Assembly (NCBI RefSeq): GCF_024679095.1
Contig: NC_066509.1
Location: forward strand, 22,479,479-22,543,478
DNA: 64,000 nucleotides
Origin: Eriocheir sinensis
Taxonomy: Eukaryota > Arthropoda > Malacostraca > Decapoda > Varunidae
Direction of reading: 5' to 3'
Numbering within the stretch: the stretch's first letter is position 1; the number at the start of each line of letters is the position of its first letter. The notes under the pieces were generated by a model. It was not told the DNA's origin. It did no database searches and saw only the letters and a list, made by a program, of their open reading frames with translations. This document shows, one piece after another, positions 22,710 to 36,194 of this stretch. Made by a program: the position numbers and the translations under genes.

Positions 22710-23112
22710 TGGAGAGCGAGAGATGACATAAGAAAAAAAAGGAGTAAAAAAAAAAATGGAAAGAACAAAATATGGAAGGAATGAAGGAAGGAAGCTACAC
22801 CAACAAATGAGAAGGGAGAGAGGAAGAAAGATAAAGAAACTGTGTCGAAAAAAATAATACGAGTTAAAAATAAAAAAGGAAAAAATGGAACGGACGAAAA
22901 ACAAAAAAAGGTAAGGACATGAGACGGAAAAAAAAGGGAGAGAAAAATACTAAGGGAGAAAAAATATGAAAGGGGAGAGTGTAAGAGGGGAGAAAGCAAG
23001 GGTATGGCAAACAGTAGATAACAGGATAAAGGAGGGAGAAAGTAGAAGGTAGCAAAAAAGGAGAAACAGAGGAAGAGAAAGGAAGGATAAGGAAAAAAAG
23101 GAAGTATGCGTG
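22710..23112. other. ~400-bp segment present only in duplication copy 2
   Basis: Copy 1 jumps from GGTTAGTTT directly to GGGAAGGAGAAG (about 10,050), whereas copy 2 has about 400 bp of A- and G-rich sequence between the same words. No terminal repeats, poly(A) boundary or target duplication are obvious, so deletion from copy 1 is as likely as insertion in copy 2. Confidence 0.75.
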
Positions 23113-23224
23113 CGGGAAGGAGAAGAGAATGGAGAGGATCGGAGACAAAATGGTAAAGGAAAAAAGGGAATGCAGGACAGAGTGGTGAGGAATGGAGGGG
23201 AAAGATAAGGAAGAGAATGGTATG

Positions 23225-23841
<617 letters not shown>

Positions 23842-25065
23842 AGGTCATCTCCGCCAATGTACGTGGTCTCCGAACGAACATCGGAGACCTGACCCACAAC
23901 TGTGCCCTGCGACATGGTGCCGACATAGTTGTGGTGACGGAGACCTGGCTGAACAGTGAAGTGGAGCCCACGTTTGGCAAGATGCGTGGCTACACTCACT
24001 GGGCCAGGAGGGACCGACATGAGCGAGCAGGAGGCGGAGTGGCTGTCTGCTTCAAGGAAGGACTACAGGCCCAGCACCTCGACGTGGACACGCCTCCCCA
24101 GATGGAGGTAATGTTCTTCCGGGTTGTGCTGGCTGACCGCTCTGCCCTCCTGCTGTGCGCTATGTACCGCCCGCCACGACAAGGGCCTGCCTCGCTCAGG
24201 TACCTCACCGAGTCCCTGGACGACCTGCTAGTGGCGCAGAGCTGCAGGCACGTCCTACTGGTGGGTGACCTCAACCACCACTTGGAACAGAACGCCTACG
24301 AATCCCTCTTGGCGGTGCAGGGCCTGACGGACCACGTAACCTTCCCTACTCACGAGCTGGGCGGGACGCTTGGCCCCGTCATCTCCGACCTCCAGGAGGA
24401 CATTCTACGCTGTCACCAGCTGGGACTCGTGGGCAGCTCCGACCACCATGCTGTCTTGACCCTGGTGGATGTGGGGGTGGCTCGGGACGAGGCCACCGCC
24501 CGCACGATCTGGCTGTGGGATAAGGCTGACTGGACCTCCTTACGCCGTGACCTGAGCCACACGGCGTGGCCTTCTGTGCTGCAAGGCGGGGCGGAGGGCA
24601 TGACACAAGCCCTCACCTCCCGACTCTTGGCCCTCCAGAGGCGACATGAGCCCCACCGAGAGTTCACCACCAGACCAGCGGATCAACCATGGTTTGGTTA
24701 CCGCTGCCGTGTTGCTGCTGACGCTAAGTATTCAGCGTGGCTCCGCTACAAGCGGAACCCGACTCGACGCAACAAGGTCCTGCACCGTGCGGCCTGCAGG
24801 AGGATGGTGGTGACCAGCAAGTGGGCCATAAGGAAGTGGGAGGAGAACATGAGGCGCAAGCTGTGTGGAGCAGGGGTAGGAAATAAGACCTGGTGGTCCC
24901 TCGTCAAGGAAAGGCAGGGGATCAGCCGCCAGGACGCGATTCCTCCTCTCTCAAGACAAAATGGAACAGTGGCCACCAGCAGCAAGGAGAAAGCCCAGCT
25001 GCTGGCCAGTCTCTTCGCCGAGAAGATGAAGGTGGATAACCCCGGACAGACACCACCACATCTGT

Positions 25066-25078
25066 AACAGCAGTGCGA
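25066..25078 (+). repeat. Target-site duplication, left copy (13 bp)
   Basis: AACAGCAGTGCGA here is repeated exactly at 27,527-27,539 after the LINE-A poly(A) tail. The last bases CGA also match the LINE-A internal sequence at the truncation point, a micro-homology typical of 5'-truncated insertions. Confidence 0.92.
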
Positions 25079-25088
25079 CCTAGAGCAG

Positions 25089-25637
25089 TTGGTCCAGCAC
25101 CCTACACGTATTCCCGACCGTCTTGGAGATCGGCCCAACATTCTAGACCTCTTCCTTACCTCAAACCCTTCCGCTTATTCTGTCAAACTGTTCTCTCCGT
25201 TAGGCTCCTCCGATCACAATCTTATTTCTGCATCCTGTCCTATCGCTCCTGTACACCCTCTGGACCCACCGAAGAGGCGATGCTTCTGGCATTTTGCTTC
25301 AGCTCGGTGGGACGACCTGAGGATGTACTTTTCCGATTTCCCGTGGAACGATTATTGCTTCCAGGATAGAGACCCCTCTGTGTGTGCTCAGCGCATCACA
25401 GAGGTGATTGTCTATGGAATTGAGGCATACATTCCTCGTTCTTTCTCTACTCCTCACGCTAAAAAGCCTTGGTTTAATCACGCTTGTTCTCGTGCTGTCA
25501 GTGATAGAGAGGTAGCTCACAAAAGGTATCAGAGCCTTCAAACTAATGCTATTTATGAACTTTACATTTCTGCCCGAAATCGTGCCAAATCTATTCTCCG
25601 ACTAACCAAAAATTCTTTCATTAATAGAAAATGTTAA
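25089..25637 (+). pseudogene. LINE-A copy 3 ORF2, end of endonuclease and linker
   Basis: It contains [20 protein letters not shown] and SSDHNLIS of the endonuclease, then a linker with [12 protein letters not shown]. It ends at TAA (25,635-25,637), where copies 1 and 2 read CAA, a simple C-to-T nonsense change. Confidence 0.85.
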
Positions 25638-27401
25638 AACCTTGCTTTCTCTAACTCTTCCCGTGACTTCTGGCATCTAGCCAAAAACATCTCCTCCAAC
25701 TTCACTTCTTCATCTTTCCCTCCACTCCTCAGTCCTGACGGCAACACTGCCGTCTCATCTATCTCTAAGGCTGAAATCTTCTCTCAAACTTTTTCTAAAA
25801 ACTCCACTCTGGACGATTCTGGGCATATTCCTCCTACTCATCCCCCCTCTGACTCCTTTATGCCTGTTATAAAGATTCTTCAAAATGATGTTTTCTATGC
25901 CCTCTCTGGCCTCAATCCTCAGAAGGCTTATGGACCTGATGGAGTGCTTCCTATTGTCCTTAAAAGTTGTGCCTCCGTGCTGTCACCCTGCCTGGTCAAA
26001 CTCTTTCGCCTCTGCCTGTCAACATCTACCTTTCCTTCTTGCTGAAAGTATGCCTTCATACAGCCTGTACCTAAGAAGAGTGACCGATCCAATCCCTCAA
26101 ACTACCGTCCTATTGCTTTACTTTCTTGTCTATCTAAAGCTTTTGAATCAATCCTTAACCGGAAGATTCAAAAGCACCTTTCCACTTCTGACCTTCTATC
26201 TGATCGCCAGTATGGGTTCCGCAAGGGGCGTTCTACTGGTGATCTCCTAGCCTTCTTAACTGACTCTTGGTCATCATTTTGGTCAATTGCTATTGCGCTG
26301 GACATATCAAAACCTTTTGATAGGGTCTGGCACAAATATTTGCTTTCTAAACTACCCTCCTGCAGTTTATATCCTTCTCTCTGTACCTTTATCTCCAGTT
26401 TCCTTTCTGACCGTTCTATTTCTGCCATGGTAGACGGTCACTGTTCTTCCCCTAAATCTATTAACAGTGGTGTCCCACAGGGTTCTGTTCTATCTCCCAC
26501 TCTTTTTCTGTTGTTCATTGATGATCTTCTTTCCAAAACGAACTGTCCTATCCATTCCTACGCCGATGATTCCACTCTGCATTATTCAACTTCTTTTAAT
26601 AGAAGACCCACCCTTCAGGAACTTAACGACTCAAGGCTGCAGGCTGCAGAACGCTTAGCCTCAGACCTTACTATTATTTCCGATTGGGGCAAGAAGAACC
26701 TGGTGTCCTTCAACGCCTCAAAAACACAGTTTCTCCACCTATCCACTCGACACAATCTTCCAAACAACTATCCCCTATTCTTTGACAACACCCAGCTATC
26801 ACCTTCCTCAACACTAAACATCTTCGGTCTATCCTTAACTCAAAATTTCAACTGGCAACTTCATATATCATCTCTTACTAAATCAGCTTCCTCGAGGCTG
26901 GGCGTTTTGTACCGTCTCCGCCAGTTCTTCTCCCCTGCACAGTTGCTGTCCATATACAGGGGCCTTGTCCGCCCTCGTATGGAGTATGCATCTCATGTGT
27001 GGGGGGGCTCCACTCACACAGCTCTTCTGGACAGAGTGGAGGCTAAGGCTCTTCGTCTCATCAGCTCTCCTCCTCATACTGATAGTCTTCTACCTCTTAA
27101 ATTCCGCCGCAATGTTGCCTCTCTTTCTATCTTCTATCGATATTTTCACGCTGACTGCTCTTCTGAACTTGCTAACTGCATGCCTCCCCCCCTCCCGCGG
27201 CCCCGCTGCACTCGACTTTCTACTCATGCTCATCCCTATACTGTCCAAACCCCTTATGCAAGAGTTAACCAGCATCTTCACTCTTTCATCCCTCACGCTG
27301 GTAAACTCTGGAACAATCTTCCTTCATCTGTATTTCCTCCTGCCTACGACTTGAACTCTTTCAAGAGGAGGGTATCAGGACACCTCTCCTCCCGTATTTG
27401 A
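25638..27401 (+). pseudogene. LINE-A copy 3 ORF2, reverse transcriptase and C-terminal domain
   Basis: Motifs in order: KAYGPDGV, a TGA near 26,042, PVPKKSDRSNPSNYRPIALL (with a frame change), LDISKPFDRVWH, SGVPQGSVLSPTLFLLFIDD, SYADDSTLHYS, LGLSLTQNFNWQLH and RPRMEYASHVWGG. The frame is open from 26,340 to the natural stop at 27,401 (353 codons, ending GHLSSRI), the most complete LINE-A C-terminus in the window. A small deletion near 26,278 disrupts the frame before LDIS. The TGA near 26,042 also occurs in copy 4. Confidence 0.88.
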
Positions 27402-27526
27402 TCTTCCTTTCGGCCACCTCTTTTGTTTCTTTTTTAGGAGCAGCGAGTAGCGTGCTTTTTTTTATTATTGTTTTCTTTTTTTGTGTGCCCTTGAGCTGCC
27501 TCCTTTGTTGTAAAAAAAAAAAAAAA

Positions 27527-27539
27527 AACAGCAGTGCGA
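27527..27539 (+). repeat. Target-site duplication, right copy (13 bp)
   Basis: AACAGCAGTGCGA; the first two A residues merge with the poly(A) tail, so the duplication is 11-13 bp. LINE-E sequence resumes immediately after it. Confidence 0.92.
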
Positions 27540-29104
27540 GGAGACTGTCACGAAAATGGAGGTGACACAGGTGTCGGTCGAGCGCCTGCTGCGATTGCTG
27601 GACACCCAGAAGGCGACCGGCCCCGATGACCTCAGCCCGCACCTGCTGAAGCAGTGTGCCCACGAGTTGGCTGCCCCTCTCACCACAGTCTTCTCTGCCT
27701 GCCTCCGGGAAAACACCTGGCTATCGGCGTGGAAAGAGGCTCGGGTGGTTCCCGTCCACAAGAGGAGCTCCAGGTCTGACCCCAAAAACTACTGGCCCAT
27801 CTCCTTGCTGTCTGTGGTGGGGAAAGCGTTCGAGAGTGTCGTGGCAGACGTAGTCTGTCGCCACCTCAAGGACAACTACCTCCTCACGGACCAACAGTAT
27901 GGGTTCAGCCCTGGCCGGTCCACCTCCGATCTGCTGATGCTCCTTACCAAGAACTGGCAGGACGCCCTTGACGACGGCCTGGACACTGTCGTGGTAGCCC
28001 TGGACATAGCGGGTGCCTTTGACAGGGTGTGGCACGGAGGTCTCCTTGAAAAACTCCGTGCTAAGGGCATTCAAGGCGACCTCCTTCAGCTCCTGGGAGA
28101 CTATCTTCAAGGAAGGACCCTCCAGGTTGTCGTCAACGGGCAGACGTCCGATTCCTTGCCAGTGGAGGTATCAGTGCCACAGGGCTCAGTGCTAGGGCCA
28201 GTTCTGTGGAACATATATGTGGACGACCTTCTCCAGCAGCTGCCAGCAGTCTCAGCTTACGCTGATGACTGCACTCTCTCCTGCACCTACCCCCGACAAG
28301 ACTGTGGGCGAGCTGCTGACGAGGTCAATCAGCAGCTGAAGGTGCTACAGGAGTGGGGTGCCCGCTGGCAGGTGACCTTTGCCCCAGAAAAGACCCAGGC
28401 AATGGTGGTCTCTCAATCCCCCACTACCGGGCCAGCAGTGGAGGGGAAGCTAAGCTTTGGTGGCGTCCCCCTCCCACTCCAGGAATCCGTCAAGATTCTG
28501 GGAGTGGAAGTGGATCGAGGGCTACGGTTTGACGGCCACATCAAACACATTGCCCAAAAGGCCTCCCACAGAGTCTCCTGCCTGCGAAGGGTGGCCAGCT
28601 TCCTCGACAAAAAAGGGAGGCTGTTGCTCTACAAGGCCCAGATACGGCCTTACCTGGAGTACGGTGCCCTCTCTTGGATGTCGTGTGCTGCCTCGCACAG
28701 CGGGAGACTCGACGCCATCCAGAGACGGGCACTGCGACTGGTGGATGCGGCAGACCCCCCAACCGGGCAGGAAACTCTCAGCTCCGTCGACTCCTTGGAA
28801 CAACGCAGGGACGTAGCTGCTCTTGTGGTGTTTCACAAGGTACAAGTGCAGGGAGTGCCAACCTTCGAGAGTCACCACGCGGGACACGAGAACGGTGCTA
28901 TCCCGTGGTGACGCAGTGGAGGTGCCGTGTTCCCGTACCAGCCAGCACCAGCGCACCTTTTCGGGAAGAGTCTGCCGGATGTGGAACATGTTCACAGTCT
29001 GTGTACCAAACATCCGAGAGATGAACACCCAAAAAATAAAATTGTCGGCCCACCACTGGAGGTGCTCACTCCCCACTCCACTGACACTCGTGGTGGAGCA
29101 GTGA
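27540..29104 (+). pseudogene. LINE-E ORF2 part 2: reverse transcriptase and C-terminal domain
   Basis: The main frame (ATG at 27,556, stop at 28,911) holds KATGPDDLSPHLLKQ, NYWPISLLSVVGKAFES (the usual NYRP is NYWP), LDIAGAFDRVWH, VPQGSVLGPVLWNIYVDD, AYADDCTLS (catalytic) and ILGVEVDRGLRFDGH. A frameshift near 28,850 moves the C-terminal tail (RDTRTVLSRGDAVEVPCSRT, then RMWNMF) into another frame that ends at 29,104. The palm residues are preserved, so the domain decayed recently apart from the R-to-W change and the frameshift. Confidence 0.87.
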
Positions 29105-29610
29105 CACGAGTGTAGTGTACAGTGCGTTCACATATATTCTGTATTGTATTTTTTTTTATTTATAGTATATATATTTGTTATAGTTTATGTAGTTATTTTT
29201 TTATATAGATTTTATTCGGCCCTTTGAATAGGCAGCACACGACAGTGCACCTTTGGGTATGTAAATAGTATACATGTGCCTATGTTTAAAGATAAAGGAA
29301 ATCAAGGAAGAAAAATACAAACAGAAAAACAAACTGGAAGGAAGGAGAAGGGCAAAGAAAGACGGTGAAACAGGAGGAGGAGGAGGAGGAGGAAAAAGAA
29401 GAAGAAAAAGAAGAAGAATAAAAAGAAAAAAAAGAATAAAAAGAAAAAGAAGAAGAAGAAGAAGAAGCAGTAGAACAAGAAGAAGAAGAAAGGAAAAAGA
29501 AGTAAAATAAGACTATTGTAAAATATGGAAGAAATGAAAGAAAATAATATATAAACAATAAAAAAGAGAGAAATGAGACAAAGGGTAAAGGAAAACTGGT
29601 CAGAGATAAG

Positions 29611-29611
<1 letters not shown>
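29105..29611. other. AT-rich LINE-E 3' region, then purine-rich (GGA)n/(GAA)n stretch
   Basis: 29,105-29,300 is AT-rich and probably the LINE-E 3' untranslated region. 29,365-29,515 is built of GGA and GAA trinucleotides. No gene is seen. Confidence 0.7.
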
Positions 29612-29672
<61 letters not shown>

Positions 29673-29687
29673 CACACACACACACAC
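29612..29687. repeat. (AC)n microsatellite
   Basis: AC run with one CTCT interruption at about 29,670. Confidence 0.97.
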
Positions 29688-29825
29688 GACGAACGGAAAA
29701 ATAAGTGATAACAGAAAGAATAAAGCAAATAATGATGATAAATAAATATGAAACAAACCAGGAAGTCAAGATAAGGGAATGAACCAAGGAGATAACACGT
29801 GTGCTGATAATTTAGGAAGCAACAG

Positions 29826-30047
<222 letters not shown>

Positions 30048-30308
30048 TAACTGTAATAAGGGAGATAAGACGAGAGGAGAGAGGGAGGAAGGGAGGGAGA
30101 GGAATAGGAGGTAGTGGTGGTGGTGGAAGAGGAAGAATAACAAGAACTAGAAGAACAAGATCAAGAATAATGATATGATAGTAATGAAGTAAAAAGGAAA
30201 TAAGGGAAAATAGAATAAATAGAAGTGGATAAGGAACAAAAAGGACGAAAAGAAGGAGGAAGAAAGCGAAAATAACGAAAAAAAATGTATACAAAATATC
30301 TCCAATGA

Positions 30309-30705
30309 GGCTTTCTGTGTACACACTGGCCTGACGTCAGACCCATACTCTTAAACACTTCGGGATTTACATACACACATTTGGTAAGGCTTTCTGTGTA
30401 CACACTGGCCTAACGTCAGACCCGTACTCTCAAACACTTCGGGATTTACATACACACATTTGGTAAGGCTTTCTGTGTACACACTGGCCTAACGTCAGAC
30501 CCGTACTCTCAAACACTTCGGGATTTACATACACACATTTGGTAAGGCTTTCTGTGTACACACTGGCCTAACGTCAGACCCGTACTCTCAAACACTTCGG
30601 GATTTACATCACACATTTGTTAAGGCTTTCGAGGAGACTGTGTTGGTATTTCCACGGGTGGTTTTATTAGCCTAGCTTTAGAATGGCAAGACTTCTGCAC
30701 CATGA
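30309..30705 (+). repeat. 79-bp tandem repeat (four units plus part) and its dispersed-repeat tail
   Basis: GGCTTTCTGTGTACACACTG recurs at 30,309, 30,388, 30,467 and 30,546 (period 79), and a diverged partial unit starts at 30,624. The sequence then continues to about 30,705 with words such as GGTATTTCCACGGGTGG. A single-unit relative of the whole lies on the minus strand at about 39,230-39,370. The first unit has the palindrome CTGACGTCAG at 30,331-30,340, a CRE-like site; the others read TAACGTCA. The family is not recognised. Confidence 0.85.
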
Positions 30706-31029
30706 ACGTGGACAAACAAACACCTATGAGAAGCTGACTAAGCTCCTTTGTTACTCTGGACATATTGTTTTGTGAGAGCCAAAGTCGTCAGAGCTATTGA
30801 GGACTGGGAACGCAGAAATGGACGAACAAATGACAAGAGAAGTTGAGGAAAAGTAATGGAAGAACAAGAAAGCAAACAAGGATGAAATTAATGAAAAATC
30901 AAGAATAATTACTGTTATAGTGATTAAAACAAGAACAAATGCCAGAGAAGGAAAAGAAAATGAAACAGAAGAAAAATAAAGTTATAATAATAAAAACAAG
31001 AGCAAAACTAGACATCGGACACTCTAACG
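30706..31029. other. A-rich stretch without recognisable features
   Basis: A-rich sequence with no open frame of note and no repeat I can identify. Confidence 0.6.
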
Positions 31030-31218
31030 AGTGCAAACCGCCCGCTGCCAACACCCTCTGGTCGGGGTGCTCAAAATGTGAAAATATGCATTTTTGACCT
31101 CGGTGACCCTGACCTTTCACCTTTGACCTTGAAAATCGAACTCGTCCGGTGGGGGGCCATTAGTAGTCCACCTATGAAGTTTCAACATCCTGGCTGTAAT
31201 GGTTCAAAAGTTATCGCG

Positions 31219-31267
<49 letters not shown>

Positions 31268-31345
31268 ACAAAAAAAATTACACAGCTGAAAACAATACCT
31301 TCCGCAAAATTCTTTTGCGGGCGGTAATGAAACAACGTAAAACAG
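31030..31345 (+). repeat. Dispersed repeat carrying TGACCT half-sites, with embedded (AC)n
   Basis: TGACCT or close variants occur at 31,095, 31,104, 31,110, 31,117 and 31,124. The last three are spaced by exactly one base (DR1), and the final one extends to TGACCTTGA, whose complement TCAAGGTCA is the known FTZ-F1/ERR monomer site. ACCGCCCGC near 31,036 and GCGGGCGGT near 31,318 are complementary and may mark the ends of a small inverted-repeat element. An (AC)n run lies at 31,221-31,265. From memory, similar sequences with a 'gaccttgaccttt' core occur in marine invertebrate genomes, but I cannot name the family. Confidence 0.6.
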
Positions 31346-31366
31346 AAGTCGTGACGGCCATCCAGA

Positions 31367-31742
31367 CAATTTTTATTTTTTTTTATTTTTTTTATTTACA
31401 CTGCGGCCTATTGCGCCGGTAAGCCTCTTCCCGGTGGACCCTGATGTCGGTCCAAGGCTTCTTTTCCGGTGGGTCCTGATGGTCGGCCCAGCCCGTTCTG
31501 GCGCAGGCGAGTGTTTATGGTGGCGATATCTTGCACTGGCTCAAGCTGCACTCCCAGAGCTCATCATTGATCCTAGAATCTAGAGTCCGGGTTGATAGGT
31601 GGTCTTCTGGACAGCATGTGGGTAGTTTTAAGCCACTCGGCGGCGGCTGAAAAATCCCAGCTTGGTGGCACCGGGCGGGGATTGAACTCGCGTCCTCCTG
31701 AACACGGGGCCGTTACTCTAACGACTCAGCCACCGCTTCACG
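31367..31742 (-). mobile_element. SINE-1 copy b, tRNA-derived SINE with A-rich tail
   Basis: On the minus strand the head reads GGTGGCTGAGTCGTTAGAGT (A-box-like, 31,713-31,734) and then a B box GAGTTCAATCCC (31,679-31,690). The body shares AACACTCGCCTGCGCCAGAA and GGGCTGGGCCGACCATCAGG with copy a and ends in an A-rich tail (T-rich at 31,367-31,395). It is diverged from copy a by numerous substitutions, so the two are independent insertions. Confidence 0.83.
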
Positions 31743-32053
31743 CTTCTTGTTGACTGCCTCGGAATATACTCAGATTCAGTTAAGCGTAAAACCTTATTGT
31801 CGTTGTGAAATTATCTTCGCGGAATTATTGTCGGCAAAGTGCCAACACGGAAGGCCGGCACACACGTACATACACATACACACAACGTCTCTGCGAAGCG
31901 TTCGAGCTGGGGCAAAGATAACACGCCTTACATACAGACAGTCATAACCTTTATGCGCTTATATACTTAAAAACAAATATATACACACGCATCCCTGTTT
32001 GTGAAGCGTGCTGAGGAAAACACACTGAACATACGTAAGACAAACATAAATGG

Positions 32054-32055
<2 letters not shown>
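31743..32055. other. Unclassified sequence
   Basis: No gene or repeat is recognised in this mixed-composition stretch. Confidence 0.55.

Positions 32056-32128
<73 letters not shown>
32056..32128. repeat. (AC)n microsatellite
   Basis: Pure AC run of about 73 bp. Confidence 0.97.
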
Positions 32129-32131
<3 letters not shown>

Positions 32132-32698
32132 TTTCCCCTCCTTTCACATACCCATTATCTGAATTGGATGAAGGGGGAAGGGGGAGGAGTGAGGGGGGAA
32201 AGGGAGAGAGGGGGAGAGGAGGAAGGGGAGAAAAAAAAGGAGCCACGGGGAATGGTGAGTGGAATGAAGGAAATACGTGGAATACAGGAGGAGAAAGGAG
32301 GGAAAAATGGAATATAATAAGAAAGATGAACTATAGAAATAAGGGAGAGGAATAAGAGGAGGAGAGAGAAAGGGAGAATGAAAACGAAAAAAACAAGATG
32401 TAGTAAAACAGTGAAATGGAGACTTGGACGAGAAGGATGAGAAAAACTGGATAAAAAAGTAAAAAGAATAAAAACGAAAACATATAAAGCACTAGCAGAA
32501 GGAGGAAAAGGAAGAGAGAGGTAAAGATAAAGATAGGAGTTACAGGCAGGCAGAAGAGACGCAGGAGGAGAAAAAAATGCAAAGATGAAGCAACAAAAGC
32601 AGTTCGAGAAGAAAAAAGAAGAAAAGATGAGATGTGGATATTAAGCAGGCACAGGTGTGAAATTACCTCTTTCTGCACCACCCGCAAAGTTGGAACAC

Positions 32699-32701
<3 letters not shown>
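32129..32701. other. Purine-rich stretch
   Basis: G- and A-rich plus strand without coding or repeat structure that I can support. Confidence 0.65.
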
Positions 32702-32790
<89 letters not shown>

Positions 32791-32882
32791 GCACACACAC
32801 ACACACACAAAAAAAAAAAAAAGAATTAAGAAGGAAAATAATTATCTGGCATTTCAGAGCGCGAGAGAACTTCAGGTCAAGG

Positions 32883-32913
<31 letters not shown>

Positions 32914-32925
32914 CACACACACACC
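32702..32925. repeat. Two (AC)n microsatellites
   Basis: AC runs at 32,702-32,810 (one AAGC break) and 32,883-32,925. From 32,926 to about 33,120 loose CACACxC words continue as a decayed relic of the same repeat. Confidence 0.95.
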
Positions 32926-33334
32926 ATAGTTTACTCTAACACACACATTCTCGCATCTTTATCACACACGCACTCCACCACACACACACACTATCATACA
33001 CGCAACCTATACCGCACGCACTTTATCACACACGCACTCATCACTTATACGATATCATAAAACCCAAACTAACCGCGATCACTCTTTCGCATACACTATC
33101 AAAAACGCACTCAATTACACATGGACTCCCTCCGCACTCCCTCACTCTCTCACTCTCTCCTAATGTATAGTCGGCGGCAAGGCTGCCACGAGTCCCTTCA
33201 CGTCTCTCATTTCGTCCAACTTTCCTCATTTTCTTGTCTTTTTTCATCTTTTTTTTTTTCGTCGTGTGTCCGAGTGTTGGAAGGTGAGGAAAGTGTACGG
33301 CCATTCGCTCTTATTTTTAATTCATCTATCATGC

Positions 33335-33622
<288 letters not shown>

Positions 33623-33721
33623 TGGTATAAAATAAAACGAGGCATTGCGACAAATTCTCTCTCCTGAACGATCTCGTGGAAGGAAGCTGAGTGGTATTAG
33701 CAGGGGGAGTAGGTGGAGGAG

Positions 33722-33815
33722 TAAACATGGAAACATTCAAACAAGGAAGTGCAGGCGGAAGTGTCTGATGGCTTATAATGAGGCTGCCTGCTTATTTCCT
33801 AAGTTAGTCAGGACA
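33722..33815 (-). mobile_element. LINE-D-like 3' terminal fragment
   Basis: The word AAACATGGAAACAT at 33,726 followed by GAGGCTGCCTGC at 33,780 matches the LINE-D 3' untranslated region at 9,412-9,475 in order and orientation. Only about 90 bp are recognisable and no coding part remains. Confidence 0.55.
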
Positions 33816-33904
33816 TTAGTGACCCACGGTAGAGATTAAAGAGCCTGCGCCAAGAACGTAACGAGGAGGAAGAGAAGATGGATGATGAGAAGGATGAAGA
33901 AAAG

Positions 33905-34031
33905 GAGGAGGCATAACTGGCGCCACTATAAAAAGTTGCCTGCGCCATGACGGGCTTGGGCCGACCACCAGCTAGGCCCCTGAAGAAAGCCTACCGGCGC
34001 TATAGGCTGAGATGTAAAAAAAAAAAGGTGG
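33905..34031 (+). mobile_element. SINE-1 copy c, 5'-truncated 3' end
   Basis: The plus strand reads GGCGCCACTATAAA, then CCTGCGCC, GGGCTTGGGCCGACCA, GCCTACCGGCGCTATAGGC and a short A run. This is the 3' half of SINE-1 in the opposite orientation to copies a and b. It has only one of the two GGGCCGACCA words that copies a and b carry. Confidence 0.75.
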
Positions 34032-34927
<896 letters not shown>

Positions 34928-35019
<92 letters not shown>

Positions 35020-35054
35020 TAGCAGTAGTAGTAGTAGTCGTAGTAGTAGTTGTG

Positions 35055-35102
<48 letters not shown>

Positions 35103-35176
35103 ATAGTAGCATTATTATTACTATTATTTAAGTAGTAGTAGTAGTAGTACTCGTAGTAGTAGTAGTAGTAGTTGTG

Positions 35177-35228
<52 letters not shown>

Positions 35229-35248
35229 CATTATTATTACTATTATTT

Positions 35249-35298
<50 letters not shown>
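34928..35298. repeat. Compound trinucleotide array (ATT)n-(AGT)n, itself duplicated
   Basis: (ATT)n at 34,928-34,984 is followed by (AGT)n at 34,987-35,101. The composite block (AGT)n plus CATTATTATTACTATTATTTA (spoken for as two joined words) then recurs at 35,111-35,250, and a last (AGT)n ends near 35,298. The repeat of the composite with the same interruptions (TTGTGG, ATTATTATTA) shows that a unit of about 130 bp was copied. Confidence 0.92.
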
Positions 35299-35927
<629 letters not shown>

Positions 35928-36151
35928 ATTACGAAAAGTGAACCCCTAAGAAGTAATTAAAATGAAGTAAAAGCAATAGGAATGGAAGCCGATAAGACAG
36001 TTGGAGGAGAAAAAAGTGGCGAGGAATTAAAGAGGAGGAGGAGGGAGGAGGAGGAGGAGGAGGAGGGATAAAACTTCTGCTCACTTCCTCTCTCCGTCTC
36101 CGTCGGGGGGTCAAGTTGAAGGAAAGGGGACAAAAAAGGAAAAAGAAAGCC

Positions 36152-36152
<1 letters not shown>

Positions 36153-36194
<42 letters not shown>

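Larger units (their letters stand above)
25079..27526 (+). mobile_element. LINE-A copy 3, 5'-truncated, with poly(A) tail and target-site duplication
   Basis: The insertion begins inside the endonuclease domain and runs through the reverse transcriptase to a 3' untranslated region (27,402-27,511) and a poly(A) tail of about 17 A (from 27,512). It is bounded by the 13-bp duplication AACAGCAGTGCGA. This is the structure expected of target-primed reverse transcription and gives the 3' end of the LINE-A family. Confidence 0.95.
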
